Shown here piece by piece: positions 25,752 to 36,174 of a DNA stretch of 55,249 bases. The notes beneath the pieces were generated by a model. The model was not told the DNA's origin, did no database searches, and saw only the letters and a list, made by a program, of their open reading frames with translations. Made by a program: the position numbers and the translations under genes. This stretch comes from CAYPCH01 sp964409165 (GTDB lineage: Bacteria; Bacillota; Clostridia; Acetivibrionales; Acetivibrionaceae): positions 1 through 55,249 of the forward strand of contig CAYPCH010000008.1 in assembly GCA_964409165.1 (NCBI GenBank), read 5' to 3'. How positions within the stretch are numbered: position 1 is the stretch's first letter; every line of letters begins with the position of its first letter.

Positions 25752-26899
25752 AAATAGAGGGCGATATTAAGACGGAAAAGAAGTTAGCATGGAACGGCAG
25801 AATAATACCTGTTAACCTTCAGCTCTTTGCAGACAGCGGTGACAAGACCGAGAAAGCTACACCCAAAAAAAGGTCAAAGGCAAGAGAAGAGGGTCAGGTA
25901 CTAAAAAGCCGGGAGATAACATCAGCAATAGTTTTGCTGTGTACATTTGTAGCACTTAATATATTTGGTGGATTCATGTACGGTGAGATTGTTAATTTGT
26001 TTAAAATGTTTTTATCGGAATATACAAATAATCAGGGCCTTTTTACTGTAAACGGATTGACAAAATTATTTATAGAAATTTTAATTGTTTTTTTAAAGAT
26101 TATAGCTCCGGTTTTTGTGGCAGCACTTTTAGCCGGTTTGATTACTGAATATGCACAGGTTGGATTTCTATTTACCACTAAGACACTAAGCTTCAAGTTC
26201 AGCAGACTGAATCCTTTAAGCGGATTTAAAAGATTGTTTTCGGCAAGGTCTGTTACAGAACTTGTGAAATCTCTGTTAAAGATTAGTATTGTAGGTTTGA
26301 TAGGTTACATGTATTTGGAAGGTCAGGCTGTAAATGTTTTGAATACATTGGATATGGATGTTTTTGCTACTGCAGTTTATATAGGAACAACATCGGTAAA
26401 TGTTGGAATAAGAATGTGTATTGTTCTACTGATAATGGGAATTATGGATTATGGTTACCAGTGGTGGGAGTACGAAAAGAACCTGAAAATGTCCAAACAG
26501 GAGGTCAAGGAAGAGTATAAGCAGATGGAAGGTAATCCGGAAATAAAATCCAAAATCAAGCAGAAGCAGAGGCAGATATCCATGAGGAGGATGCTTCAGG
26601 ATGTTCCAAAAGCTGATGTTGTAATAACAAACCCTACGCACTTTGCAATAGCAGTAAAATATGACCCTGAGATTTCGGATGCTCCGGTTGTTCTAGCAAA
26701 GGGGCAGGATTATATAGCTTTGAGGATTAAAGAAATGGCAAAAGAAAATAAAGTTGAAATAGTTGAGAACAAACCACTGGCAAGAGCATTATATGAGACG
26801 GTGGAAATAGGCGGGAGAATTCCTCCCGAGCTTTACCAGGCAGTAGCAGAAGTTCTCGCTTTTGTATATGGATTGAAAGATAAGGAAGATAAAATTTGA
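25748..26899 (+). CDS. flhB: Flagellar export switch protein FlhB
   Basis: 383 residues; it begins inside the end of fliR. After a cytoplasmic N terminus with DKTEKATPKKRSKAREEGQV come four membrane segments. The cytoplasmic autocleavage motif NPTH is at about 295-298, so the substrate-specificity switch should work. FlhB responds to FliK when the hook reaches its length. The first 28 residues are an extension compared with many homologues. Confidence 0.96.
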   Translation: MKIEGDIKTEKKLAWNGRIIPVNLQLFADSGDKTEKATPKKRSKAREEGQVLKSREITSAIVLLCTFVALNIFGGFMYGEIVNLFKMFLSEYTNNQGLFTVNGLTKLFIEILIVFLKIIAPVFVAALLAGLITEYAQVGFLFTTKTLSFKFSRLNPLSGFKRLFSARSVTELVKSLLKISIVGLIGYMYLEGQAVNVLNTLDMDVFATAVYIGTTSVNVGIRMCIVLLIMGIMDYGYQWWEYEKNLKMSKQEVKEEYKQMEGNPEIKSKIKQKQRQISMRRMLQDVPKADVVITNPTHFAIAVKYDPEISDAPVVLAKGQDYIALRIKEMAKENKVEIVENKPLARALYETVEIGGRIPPELYQAVAEVLAFVYGLKDKEDKI

Positions 26900-26929
26900 T
26901 AGCGGTTAAGTGAGGAGGGGAAACTTAAG

Positions 26930-28954
26930 ATGAGGTTTGGGGATATGTCGGTAGCTGTATTGGTTGTTGGAATAATACTTGTAATTATAATACCTATCCC
27001 TGCTCTTGTTCTTGATGTATTAATTGCACTCAATATTGCGACAGGACTTGTAATACTGCTCAATGTAATATACTCAAAGGAGGCTTTGCAACTTTCAGTG
27101 TTTCCCTCACTTTTGCTTTTTACTACAGTATTCAGGCTTTCACTTAACATAAGATCAACCACTCTTGTACTTGCAGATGGAGAAGCCGGTAAGGTAATAG
27201 AAAGTTTTGGTTCCCTTGTTGCCCAGGGAAATCTAGTGGTAGGGATGATAGTTTTTATTATAATAACGGTAGTTCAATTTATGGTAATCACCAAAGGTAC
27301 CGAGAGGGTATCTGAGGTTGCGGCAAGATTTACACTTGATGCAATGCCTGGCAAGCAGATGGCGATAGATGCCGATTTGAGTGCTGGAATTATAACTGAA
27401 GTGGATGCAAGGGAAAGAAGAAAAAAGATACAGAGAGAAGCCGATTTCTATGGAGCAATGGATGGTGCAACCAAGTTTGTAAAGGGTGACGCCATTGCAG
27501 GGATTGTAATAACAATCATTAATATAATAGGCGGACTTATTATAGGTATAGTAATGAGAGGAGAGGACGCTACATTTGCGCTTCAAAACTATACAATACT
27601 TACAATAGGTGATGGCTTGGTAAGCCAGATTCCATCTCTTATGATTTCAATTGCAACAGGGCTTATAGTTACGAGGGCAGCATCAGATGAAGGCTTGGGT
27701 GATGATTTGAGAAAACAGATACTTTATAACCCTAAAGTATTTTTTATAGCATCAGGATTTTGCATACTGCTTGCAATACCCTTATCAACTGTTCCGTTTA
27801 TATCGTTGGGCGTGGCGTTTGCGATATTGGGGATAAGGCTTATGAGGAAGCAGGAGGATGTAGAAAAGCAGGAAGAAATAGAAATTGAAGAAAGTGAAGT
27901 TGAAGAAATAAGAAAACCTGAAAATGTTATCAACCTTCTCCAAGTTGACCCTATTGAGCTGGAGTTTGGTTACGGTATTATACCGCTTGCCGATGTGAAT
28001 CAGGGCGGAGACCTTTTGGACAGGGTTGTTATGATAAGAAGGCAACTTGCACTTGAGTTAGGGATGATAGTACCGATAATAAGGCTTAGGGACAATATTC
28101 AGCTGAGCCCGAACGAATACGTTATAAAGATAAAAGGAGTCGAGATAACCACAGGTGAATTGGTGCTTGACCATTATATGGCAATGAACTCTGGGTTTGT
28201 AGAAGAAGAAATAGATGGAATTAAGACGACTGAGCCAGCGTTCGGACTTCCAGCGGTATGGATTAACGAGACTCAGAGGGACAGGGCTGAAATGCTGGGA
28301 TATACTGTTGTAGATCCTCCTTCAATTATAGCAACTCATTTGACGGAAGTAATCAAGAGACATGCACATGAGCTCACAGGAAGGCAGGAAGTCCAGACAA
28401 TAATTGAAAAAGTGAAGGAGAATTATCCTGCGATAGTGGATGAGCTTGTTCCTAAAATTATGACAATTGGGGAAATACAGAAGGTAATTGCAAACCTTTT
28501 AAAGGAAGACGTATCAATAAGGGATATTGTAACAATACTGGAGACACTGGCAGATTATGCTCCTGTAACCCATGACACAGACATGCTGACAGAGTACGTG
28601 AGACAGGCTTTGGGCAGAGCAATATCCAAAAAGTTTATTAAGGATAAGAAATCTACAGTAATAACTCTTGACCCAAGGCTTGAGCAGGTCATTATGGATT
28701 CAGTTCAAAAGACGGAGAATGGAGCATATTTAACATTGGAACCCGGTATTATCAACAAAATTATTAACAGCCTTTCCAGCCAGGTACAAAGACTTATGCA
28801 ATTGGGACAACAGCCTATAGTATTGGCATCACCTATTGTAAGGCTTTATTTCCGGAGGCTGACAGAGCAATCCATACCAGGACTTGTTGTACTATCATAT
28901 AATGAGCTTGATCCTAATATAGAGGTTCAATCGGCAGGGGTGGTGAGTATATAG
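26930..28954 (+). CDS. flhA: Flagellar export gate protein FlhA
   Basis: 674 residues. Eight membrane segments in the first half surround the FHIPEP signature (ARFTLDAMPGKQMAIDADLS) and DARERRKKIQREADFYGAMD. The cytoplasmic half (about 345-674) forms the nonameric ring that docks chaperone-substrate pairs. RBS GAGGAGGGG. flhF begins three bases after the stop. Confidence 0.96.
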   Translation: MRFGDMSVAVLVVGIILVIIIPIPALVLDVLIALNIATGLVILLNVIYSKEALQLSVFPSLLLFTTVFRLSLNIRSTTLVLADGEAGKVIESFGSLVAQGNLVVGMIVFIIITVVQFMVITKGTERVSEVAARFTLDAMPGKQMAIDADLSAGIITEVDARERRKKIQREADFYGAMDGATKFVKGDAIAGIVITIINIIGGLIIGIVMRGEDATFALQNYTILTIGDGLVSQIPSLMISIATGLIVTRAASDEGLGDDLRKQILYNPKVFFIASGFCILLAIPLSTVPFISLGVAFAILGIRLMRKQEDVEKQEEIEIEESEVEEIRKPENVINLLQVDPIELEFGYGIIPLADVNQGGDLLDRVVMIRRQLALELGMIVPIIRLRDNIQLSPNEYVIKIKGVEITTGELVLDHYMAMNSGFVEEEIDGIKTTEPAFGLPAVWINETQRDRAEMLGYTVVDPPSIIATHLTEVIKRHAHELTGRQEVQTIIEKVKENYPAIVDELVPKIMTIGEIQKVIANLLKEDVSIRDIVTILETLADYAPVTHDTDMLTEYVRQALGRAISKKFIKDKKSTVITLDPRLEQVIMDSVQKTENGAYLTLEPGIINKIINSLSSQVQRLMQLGQQPIVLASPIVRLYFRRLTEQSIPGLVVLSYNELDPNIEVQSAGVVSI

Positions 28955-28956
28955 GT

Positions 28957-30189
28957 ATGAAAATAAGACGTTATATAGGAAAAGATACTCAGGAAGCTAT
29001 TCTAAAGGTAAAAATGGATCTGGGCATTGAGGCGATAATACTTAATACAAGAAAGGTAAGACAGAAAGGGCTTTTTAAAATGTTTAAGAAGCCTATGGTA
29101 GAGGTGTTGGCAGCGGTTGATGAATACTATGGGGCAAAAGGCAGGACGGACACACAAAAAGGCAGGACAAGGAACGAAGAGAAACCTTATAATGAAATAA
29201 ATGACAATATAAAGGATGATAGGAAAACTGAAATAATAGAAAAAAGTGAACTTAACGATAAAAAAGAGGAAAAAATCATTCTGTTGGAGAATAAAGTAAA
29301 CAGTATGGAAACCATACTGCAAAAAATTTATGAGCAAGTCCAACAATCGAAAGAGAAACCAAAAACTGTCATAAGCAATGAAAATCAAAATCAAAAGCCT
29401 ATGCCAAAGGTTCTGGAGCTTTTTTATAATAACCTTGTAAAAAACGAAGTTGACGAAAAATATATAAAACAGCTAATTAACATTGTACAATCAAAGTCCG
29501 ATGTTAATGCAAGTGTTAACGATGCGGCAACGCTTTTATATAGCCTGATTTCGGGAACATTAGGAAAACCGCAGATTATAAAGCTAAGAGATGATGGAAA
29601 ACCGACAGTCGCAATTTTCGTAGGTCCGACAGGCGTGGGAAAGACCACGACTCTGGCTAAAATCGCAGCTGATTATTCATTGAATCTTAAAAAGGAAGTA
29701 GGTCTTGTTACAGCTGATACATACAGGATTGCAGCAGTTGAGCAACTTAAAACCTATGCAGAAATATTAGGAATGCCGGTGGATGTAATTTATTCAGTTA
29801 GCGAGATAAAGGAAGCAATAAACCGTTATCATAATAAAGACATTATTCTGATTGATACAGCTGGAAGAAGCTATAGGGATAAATCCCAGTTTGATGAACT
29901 AAGACTGCTTGTTGAAGCATCGGGTGCTGATGAAATCTTTTTGGTATTAAGCACAACCACAGGCATGAGGAACTGTAAGGAGATAATTTCTAGCTATAAC
30001 TTTTTGAAAGATTACAAGCTTATATTTACAAAACTTGATGAGACGCCTAGTGTTGGAATAATACTAAATGTAAAACGGTGGACTAACAGGAACTTATCTT
30101 ATGTGACTACAGGACAAAGTGTGCCTGATGATATTGAAGTTGCCAATATTGATAAAATAACAAAAAATCTGTTAGGGAGCATTACGTAG
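28957..30189 (+). CDS. flhF: Flagellar placement SRP-type GTPase FlhF
   Basis: 410 residues. It starts MKIRRYIGKDTQEAILKVK, a B-domain with a basic, low-complexity stretch follows, and the N and G domains hold the P-loop VGPTGVGKTTTLAKIA (from about 222), LVTADTYRIAAVEQL and the G3 DTAGRS. FlhF directs the site of flagellar assembly and forms heterodimers with FlhG. It is directly followed by flhG. Confidence 0.95.
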   Translation: MKIRRYIGKDTQEAILKVKMDLGIEAIILNTRKVRQKGLFKMFKKPMVEVLAAVDEYYGAKGRTDTQKGRTRNEEKPYNEINDNIKDDRKTEIIEKSELNDKKEEKIILLENKVNSMETILQKIYEQVQQSKEKPKTVISNENQNQKPMPKVLELFYNNLVKNEVDEKYIKQLINIVQSKSDVNASVNDAATLLYSLISGTLGKPQIIKLRDDGKPTVAIFVGPTGVGKTTTLAKIAADYSLNLKKEVGLVTADTYRIAAVEQLKTYAEILGMPVDVIYSVSEIKEAINRYHNKDIILIDTAGRSYRDKSQFDELRLLVEASGADEIFLVLSTTTGMRNCKEIISSYNFLKDYKLIFTKLDETPSVGIILNVKRWTNRNLSYVTTGQSVPDDIEVANIDKITKNLLGSIT

Positions 30190-31101
30190 ATGATGGATCA
30201 AGCGGAAAAACTAAGGCAGATAATTGATAATTTAAAATTAAGGCAGGCTGTAAGCCAGGCAAACCTTATTAACAGTTTTAGAAAGAAAACGGCACAGGTT
30301 ATAACAATTACCAGCGGTAAAGGTGGTGTCGGTAAAACCAATATAACTGTTAATCTTGCCATAGCTTTGAGCGAAATGGGAAAGAGGGTTACAATTTTAG
30401 ACGCTGACTTTGGTCTTGCCAATATAGATGTGCTTTTGGGCATTATACCCAAATATACGTTGGTTGATGTTATAAACAATGACAAGAATATTCTTGAAGT
30501 ATTGTGCGATGGACCTAAGAATATAAAGTTCATTTCAGGCGGTTCAGGGGTAGAAGAACTAATAAAGCTTGACAAGGATCAGGTTGAGAAATTTGTAACA
30601 AATATTGCTTTGCTGGATAAGCTTTCGGATGTCATACTTATCGACACCGGGGCAGGACTTTCGGATAATGTTATGAGCTTTATCATGGCAGCAGATGATG
30701 TGGTTCTTGTTACAACTCCTGAACCTACATCCATAACAGATGCTTATGCGCTTATTAAAATGGTGTCTAATAGGGATAAAAACAAAACAATAAAGGTTAT
30801 TGTGAACAGGGCGGAAAGTGTGAATGAAGCAAATGATATTTTAAACAAACTTTCAATGGTAACAGAGAAGTTCCTGACAATAAAGCTTTATTCTTTAGGA
30901 TTTATATTGCAGGATGAAATGGTTATAAAAGCGGTTAAGATGCAGCAGCCTTTTTCATTAAGCTTTCCAAAGACTCAGGCGTCAAAATACATAAAGGAAA
31001 TATCAAAAAAGCTTATAGATGTTAAGAATGATAGTGTAAATACTGAAAACTCAGGGATAAGGAGTTTTATGAACAGGTTGGTTAATATTCTGAACGGATA
31101 G
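30190..31101 (+). CDS. flhG: MinD-like ATPase FlhG (YlxH/FleN)
   Basis: 303 residues. The N-terminal helix DQAEKLRQII is the FlhF-activating motif, followed by the deviant Walker A SGKGGVGKTNITVNLA and the switch ILDADFGLANIDVLLG. The C terminus lies in the MinD membrane-targeting position but is not clearly amphipathic. FlhG controls flagellar number and placement. It begins at once after the flhF stop (ATG ATG). Confidence 0.94.
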   Translation: MMDQAEKLRQIIDNLKLRQAVSQANLINSFRKKTAQVITITSGKGGVGKTNITVNLAIALSEMGKRVTILDADFGLANIDVLLGIIPKYTLVDVINNDKNILEVLCDGPKNIKFISGGSGVEELIKLDKDQVEKFVTNIALLDKLSDVILIDTGAGLSDNVMSFIMAADDVVLVTTPEPTSITDAYALIKMVSNRDKNKTIKVIVNRAESVNEANDILNKLSMVTEKFLTIKLYSLGFILQDEMVIKAVKMQQPFSLSFPKTQASKYIKEISKKLIDVKNDSVNTENSGIRSFMNRLVNILNG

Positions 31102-31134
31102 CATGTGCATCCTGGAGATTATCCGGAGGTAGCG

Positions 31135-31809
31135 ATGAAACTTGATGATATTGGTATGGGGACAAAGCTTGAACTTGAGATACATAATGATGACAATAAG
31201 CCCGGAAAGAAGTTTGTAAGTGAGTTTGAATGGGCAGAAGGCAACAATACTTTATTTGTTGCAACACCAATTTCAGGTGGAAGAGTTTACCCTGTGAGCA
31301 TAGGCGCAAAAGTAAATATGTATTTTATTCAAGGAAACAATCTTTTAAGATTCAGAGCAAAGGTTACTGACAGAGGTGTAAAGAACAATATAAGCCTTTT
31401 AAAGCTCAAGACTGATGGTGAAATAGAAAAGATACAAAGGCGTGAATTTTTTAGGTTTGATTGGAATGTTCCGGTAAATTACCGGGTGTTGAATTCTGCA
31501 AAAAGCGGAGATGCTGATAGTAGAAGCTTTGTAAGAACAATAACCAGGGATTTGAGCGGCGGAGGAGTTTGCATCAAGCTCAAGGAAAAGATTGACTATG
31601 AAAAGTATATAGAATGTGAATTGCTTTTTGACGCTGAAAATAAAATTTCCTTTATAGGTAAAATTGTAAGATTTACGATGTATGAGAGTAAGCAGGGTGA
31701 ATATTCCTCAGAAGTGGGTGTTATGTTTGAAAAAATAGATGAAAAGGACAGAGACAGGGTAATAAGTTTGATTTTCCAGGAACAGAGAAGACTTATTAAA
31801 AAGGGATGA
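31135..31809 (+). CDS. YcgR-like PilZ domain flagellar brake protein
   Basis: 224 residues from ATG 31135 with CCGGAGGTAG upstream; GTG 31105 would be too early. The N-terminal YcgR domain is followed by PilZ, with the c-di-GMP binding RREFFRF arginines and DLSGGGV motif. When bound to c-di-GMP such proteins slow or bias the motor. Lying between flhG and cheB it links second-messenger levels to motility. Often called ycgR or ypfA in relatives. Confidence 0.9.
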   Translation: MKLDDIGMGTKLELEIHNDDNKPGKKFVSEFEWAEGNNTLFVATPISGGRVYPVSIGAKVNMYFIQGNNLLRFRAKVTDRGVKNNISLLKLKTDGEIEKIQRREFFRFDWNVPVNYRVLNSAKSGDADSRSFVRTITRDLSGGGVCIKLKEKIDYEKYIECELLFDAENKISFIGKIVRFTMYESKQGEYSSEVGVMFEKIDEKDRDRVISLIFQEQRRLIKKG

Positions 31810-31816
31810 TAGAGTA

Positions 31817-32875
31817 ATGAAGAGTAATTACAAAGAAACAATAAAAGTTCTTGTTGTTGATGACTCGGCATTTATGAGAAAAGTTCTAACGGATATTTTA
31901 AACAGTGCTGATGGAATTGGTGTAATTGATACAGCAAAAAACGGATTTGAAGCAATTGGGAAAGCTAATGAATTAAAACCCGATGTAATTGCTCTTGACA
32001 TTAATATGCCTGTAATGAATGGTTTGGAGTGTCTGAAAAAGTTGAATGAAACATCGAAAGTACCTGTAATAATGTTGAGCAGCGATACTAAGGAAGGTGT
32101 TGAGTCTACCATTCAGGCTCTTGCTGATGGGGCTATAGATTTTATTGCAAAACCTTCCAATATATTTGATATGACAAGTGTAGAAAAGCAAAAAGAAGTT
32201 ATTGAGAAGGTAAGGATGGCAGTATCGACTACAGAAAATAAATCTACCTGCCAGGTAAAAAAGATATATGACAAAAACAGAGACAATGACTTTGTCAACA
32301 TTGTTGCTATAGGGACATCAACAGGCGGTCCCAAAGCTCTACAGAATGTTATACCGCAAATACCTGAAAATATAAAAGCAGCATTTCTAGTGGTACAGCA
32401 TATGCCGCCGGGGTTTACCAAGTCTCTCGCAGAAAGACTTGATGCGATAAGCAATGTAAAGGTAAAGGAAGCCGAAGACGGTGAGACAATAAAGTGCGGG
32501 CAAGTGTATGTTGCTGCAGGAGACTACCATATGAAGGTAGAAAAAGGGCTTGCAGGAGTATTGGAAATAAAGCTGACCAAGGATCCTCCTATAAGTGGGC
32601 TGAGACCTTCAGTGGATGTAATGATGGAATCACTGTCGCAATCAGATGTAAAAAATGTAGTAGGAGTAATAATGACAGGAATGGGTGGGGATGGAAGTAA
32701 AGGCATAACGAAGCTGAAGTACAGTAAAAATGCTTATATTATTGCTCAAGATGAAAGTTCTTGTGTAGTTTACGGAATGCCAAGGGTTGCGGTTCAAACC
32801 GGGGTTGTAGATGTTGTGGTTCCTCTTGAAGGTATAGCTGACGAGATAATAAGAATTGTGGGGGTGCATAAATAA
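31817..32875 (+). CDS. cheB: Chemotaxis protein-glutamate methylesterase/deamidase CheB
   Basis: 352 residues. The receiver domain has D15-D16 and phosphoacceptor D61 (ALDINMP). The esterase domain has the Ser in GTSTGGPKAL, His in QHMPPGFT and Asp in GMGGDGSKG. CheB removes methyl groups from chemoreceptors. The partner methyltransferase cheR is not in the window. The stop overlaps the cheA start. Confidence 0.95.
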   Translation: MKSNYKETIKVLVVDDSAFMRKVLTDILNSADGIGVIDTAKNGFEAIGKANELKPDVIALDINMPVMNGLECLKKLNETSKVPVIMLSSDTKEGVESTIQALADGAIDFIAKPSNIFDMTSVEKQKEVIEKVRMAVSTTENKSTCQVKKIYDKNRDNDFVNIVAIGTSTGGPKALQNVIPQIPENIKAAFLVVQHMPPGFTKSLAERLDAISNVKVKEAEDGETIKCGQVYVAAGDYHMKVEKGLAGVLEIKLTKDPPISGLRPSVDVMMESLSQSDVKNVVGVIMTGMGGDGSKGITKLKYSKNAYIIAQDESSCVVYGMPRVAVQTGVVDVVVPLEGIADEIIRIVGVHK

Positions 32876-34950
32876 TGGATATGAGTCAATACCTTGAAAT
32901 ATTTATTGATGAGACAAAAGAACATTTGCAAGGGCTGAACCAGTCGTTGCTTCAATTAGAGCAAAACCCGCAGGATAAGCCAATGATAAATGAAATATTC
33001 AGAGTGGCACACACGCTAAAAGGTATGTCAGGCACAATGGGTTTCACAAAAATGGCGAAACTGACTCATGATATGGAGAATGTTTTGCATTTGATAAGAA
33101 CCGACGAAATTAAAGTTAAGCCTAAGCTGGTAGATTTGTTGTTCAAATGTCTTGATGCCTTGGAGAAATACACGGAAAGGATAGTGAATTCCGGTGGTGA
33201 GGGGAATGAAGAGTATAAAGAAATTATAACGGAATTAAATGCGATTGCTCATAAAAAAGACATGGAGGAAATCCAACCGGCTGTAGGGAAAAAAACTAAT
33301 CAGGAGGAATCAAAGAAACATCCGACAGCTGATTTTAAACTCAATCAATATGAAGTGAATCTTATAAACAGAGCATTTGACATGGAAATGAATGTTTTCA
33401 GGATAACAGTTTCTTTGAATAAAGGTTGTGTTTTGAAATCTGCCCGGGCGTTTATCATATTTCAAACCCTTGAAAGACATTCTGAGATAATAAAATCTGA
33501 ACCCAGGGTAGAGGACATTGAAGATGAGAAGTTTGATTTTGAGTTTACTGTAGTATGCATAACAAAAGATTACTCTGAAGTTTTCATTAAAGACTTAAAT
33601 TCAATTGCGGAAGTGGATGAAGTTGTTGTTGACCCTATTGATAAAAGTTTTATTCAATATAACAGGTTACAGGAAAAAAGTATGGAAAGTGAAGGAAGCT
33701 CTGATTCAGAAGACGAAAAAGACATGGGAATTCTTGAAGAGCCGAAAGAAGGAGGAGATACCGCATTATCAGGTCAGATTCATAAAACCAAAACAGGTAA
33801 AACCGTAAGGGTTGACATAGACAGGTTGGATGTTTTGATGAATCTTGTGAGCGAACTCATAATAATAAAAACAAGGCTTGAAGGTATAGACAGTCTCGAA
33901 AGTGTTGACAGAAGCCAATCATATATAGAAGCTGTAGAGTATCTTGAACGTATTACAACAAGTCTGCATGATGCAGTGACAAAAGTAAGAATGGTTCCTG
34001 TAGAGTTGGTATTCAACAGGTTTCCGAGGATGATCAGGGACGTGGCAAGAGAACTTGGAAAAGAAATTGTGCTAAACATGTCTGGTGAGGAAACTGAACT
34101 TGACAGGACTGTTATTGATGAAATAGGAGATCCTCTTATACATCTTCTTAGGAATTCAGCTGATCACGGCATTGAGTCAATTGAAAAGAGGAAGGAACAT
34201 GGGAAACCACCGTTAGGGCATATTAATTTGAAGGCCTACCAGGATGGGAATAATGTCGTTATTGAAGTTGAAGATGATGGTCAGGGAATTAATCTTGAGA
34301 AAATAAAGAAAAAGGCTATAGAGAAAGGGTTGTTGAAAAAGGATATTGCAAATAGTCTTTCTCAGAAAGACATTACAGACTTTTTGTTCAGAGCTTCCTT
34401 CAGCACTTCAGAAAAGGTTACTGATCTTTCGGGAAGAGGAGTAGGACTAGATGTGGTAAAGACGAAAATAGAACAACTAGGCGGTATAGTCGAAGTTGAA
34501 ACAGAATTGGGCAAGGGAAGCAAGTTTATTATAAGACTGCCTCTGACTCTTGCAATAATCCAGGCGTTGCTTGTCAATATCGGAGAAGAAAAGTATGCAA
34601 TACCTCTTAACAGTACAAAAGAAATTATAAAGGTGACGCCTGATCAGATAAAAATGATTCAGAAGCAGGAAGTTATACTTCTTCGGAATATGGTAGTTCC
34701 AATAGTGCGTCTGGATAGAACCCTTGAGGTGCCGAAGGATGACAAGGTGCAAAAGACTCTGACTGTTGTTATTGTTAAAAAAGGCGAGAAGCTGTCGGGT
34801 TTTTTGGTGGATTCCCTTATAGGTCAGCAGGAAATAGTAATAAAATCATTAGGGAAGCTTCTTGCAGGTATTAAGTGTATTGCAGGGGCAACTATACTTG
34901 GAGATGGTAATGTTGCGCTGATTCTGGATGTTAATTCACTGGCTGTTTAA
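32875..34950 (+). CDS. cheA: Chemotaxis histidine kinase CheA
   Basis: 691 residues. The HPt domain has the phosphorylated H46 (VAHTLKGMSG). A P2-like region (about 155-260) and the dimerisation helices (RVDIDRLDVLMNLVSELIII) precede the ATPase domain (LLRNSADHGIE; VEDDGQGI; GRGVGLDVVK) and a CheW-like regulatory domain at the end. It phosphorylates CheY and CheB. Overlaps cheB by one base (TAATG). Confidence 0.96.
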   Translation: MDMSQYLEIFIDETKEHLQGLNQSLLQLEQNPQDKPMINEIFRVAHTLKGMSGTMGFTKMAKLTHDMENVLHLIRTDEIKVKPKLVDLLFKCLDALEKYTERIVNSGGEGNEEYKEIITELNAIAHKKDMEEIQPAVGKKTNQEESKKHPTADFKLNQYEVNLINRAFDMEMNVFRITVSLNKGCVLKSARAFIIFQTLERHSEIIKSEPRVEDIEDEKFDFEFTVVCITKDYSEVFIKDLNSIAEVDEVVVDPIDKSFIQYNRLQEKSMESEGSSDSEDEKDMGILEEPKEGGDTALSGQIHKTKTGKTVRVDIDRLDVLMNLVSELIIIKTRLEGIDSLESVDRSQSYIEAVEYLERITTSLHDAVTKVRMVPVELVFNRFPRMIRDVARELGKEIVLNMSGEETELDRTVIDEIGDPLIHLLRNSADHGIESIEKRKEHGKPPLGHINLKAYQDGNNVVIEVEDDGQGINLEKIKKKAIEKGLLKKDIANSLSQKDITDFLFRASFSTSEKVTDLSGRGVGLDVVKTKIEQLGGIVEVETELGKGSKFIIRLPLTLAIIQALLVNIGEEKYAIPLNSTKEIIKVTPDQIKMIQKQEVILLRNMVVPIVRLDRTLEVPKDDKVQKTLTVVIVKKGEKLSGFLVDSLIGQQEIVIKSLGKLLAGIKCIAGATILGDGNVALILDVNSLAV

Positions 34951-35081
34951 GGGCTGTTGAAAATATAACTTGGGCTATAATTTCACTTCCAGCCTTATTT
35001 GACCCAAATAGGTTACGTGAAAAATCCGAAGTAATATTTCAGCTATTGCCAAGGAGATATAAGCGAAGGGAGTCGTAGCAT

Positions 35082-35546
35082 ATGGATGATAAAAAAGATG
35101 TTCAGGGCAAGCAGTTTGCAGTGTTCAAGCTGGGAAGTGAAGATTATGGTCTTGACATTCAAAACATAACAACTATAGAAAAAATGATGCATACAGCCAG
35201 AGTGCCTAAAACACCGTGCTTCATAAAAGGTGTTATAAACTTAAGGGGTGAAATAATTCCGGTTATGGATTTGAGTGCGAGGTTCAATTTGCCTGAATTT
35301 ATTGAGACAGAAGAAACCAGGATCATAATACTTAAAATTGGTGAATCATCATTAGGTATAATTGTAGGCGAAGTAGAAGATGTACTATATCTTACACAGG
35401 ATTCTATTGAAAGCGTTTCCAACTATTCAAGCGATCTTTCAATGGATTTCATTCTTGGTGTAGGAAAAGTGGATGAAAGAATTATAACTCTTCTGAATGT
35501 AGAAAAGCTTGCGGATTTTATTGATACTGATATAGTTGGGGGGTGA
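35082..35546 (+). CDS. cheW: Chemotaxis coupling protein CheW
   Basis: 154 residues forming one CheW domain: QFAVFKLGSEDYGLDIQNI, then GVINLRGEIIPVMDLSARF. It links chemoreceptors to CheA. The 131 base gap after cheA has no clear terminator; a weak TTGGG/CCCAA hairpin is seen. RBS GAAGGGAG. Confidence 0.95.
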   Translation: MDDKKDVQGKQFAVFKLGSEDYGLDIQNITTIEKMMHTARVPKTPCFIKGVINLRGEIIPVMDLSARFNLPEFIETEETRIIILKIGESSLGIIVGEVEDVLYLTQDSIESVSNYSSDLSMDFILGVGKVDERIITLLNVEKLADFIDTDIVGG

Positions 35547-35553
35547 TTGGGAA

Positions 35554-36174
35554 ATGGGTGTGAATTTTGATAATCTTGACAATATGCAAATGGATGTTTT
35601 AAAGGAAATTGGCAATATAGGTGCAGGTAGCGCGGCTACAGCTCTTGCAAAGATGCTTAATAGAAAAGTTGACATGGAAGTTCCTAAGGTTAAAGTGCTC
35701 CAATTCAAGGAAGTAAACGAGATATTGGGAGGAGCGGAAATGCTGGTGGTAGGTCTTCTCTTAAAAGTTACCGGAGACGTGACGGGAAGTATTATGTTTG
35801 TCTTAGAGGATACGGCTGCCCATGTTCTTGTAAATATTTTAATGGGAAAGCCAACAGATGAATTCGATGAATTTGATGAAATAGGGCTTTCAGCATTGAA
35901 AGAAATAGGGAATATACTGTCAGGGTCATATCTTTCGGCACTATCAACATTGACTGGACTTAATATATTACCTTCCGTACCGGAGCTCGCCATTGATATG
36001 GCGGGGGCAATTGTCAGCGTTCCAGCTATAGAATTCGGAAAGCTTGGCGATTCGGTACTTTACATAGAAACGGAGTTTTTTGAAGGTCGTACAAAAGTTG
36101 TAGGAAATTTTTTCCTAGTGCCGGATGTTGTATCCTATGAAGTACTATTAAGAGCACTAGGAGTAATAAGCTGA
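35554..36174 (+). CDS. cheC: CheY-P phosphatase CheC
   Basis: 206 residues from ATG 35554 (an upstream TTG overlaps cheW and is unlikely). Both phosphatase centres are intact: KEIGNIGAG and KEIGNILSG with prolines about 22 residues later. CheC hydrolyses CheY-P and, with CheD, couples adaptation to CheY-P level. The stop overlaps the cheD ATG. Confidence 0.95.
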   Translation: MGVNFDNLDNMQMDVLKEIGNIGAGSAATALAKMLNRKVDMEVPKVKVLQFKEVNEILGGAEMLVVGLLLKVTGDVTGSIMFVLEDTAAHVLVNILMGKPTDEFDEFDEIGLSALKEIGNILSGSYLSALSTLTGLNILPSVPELAIDMAGAIVSVPAIEFGKLGDSVLYIETEFFEGRTKVVGNFFLVPDVVSYEVLLRALGVIS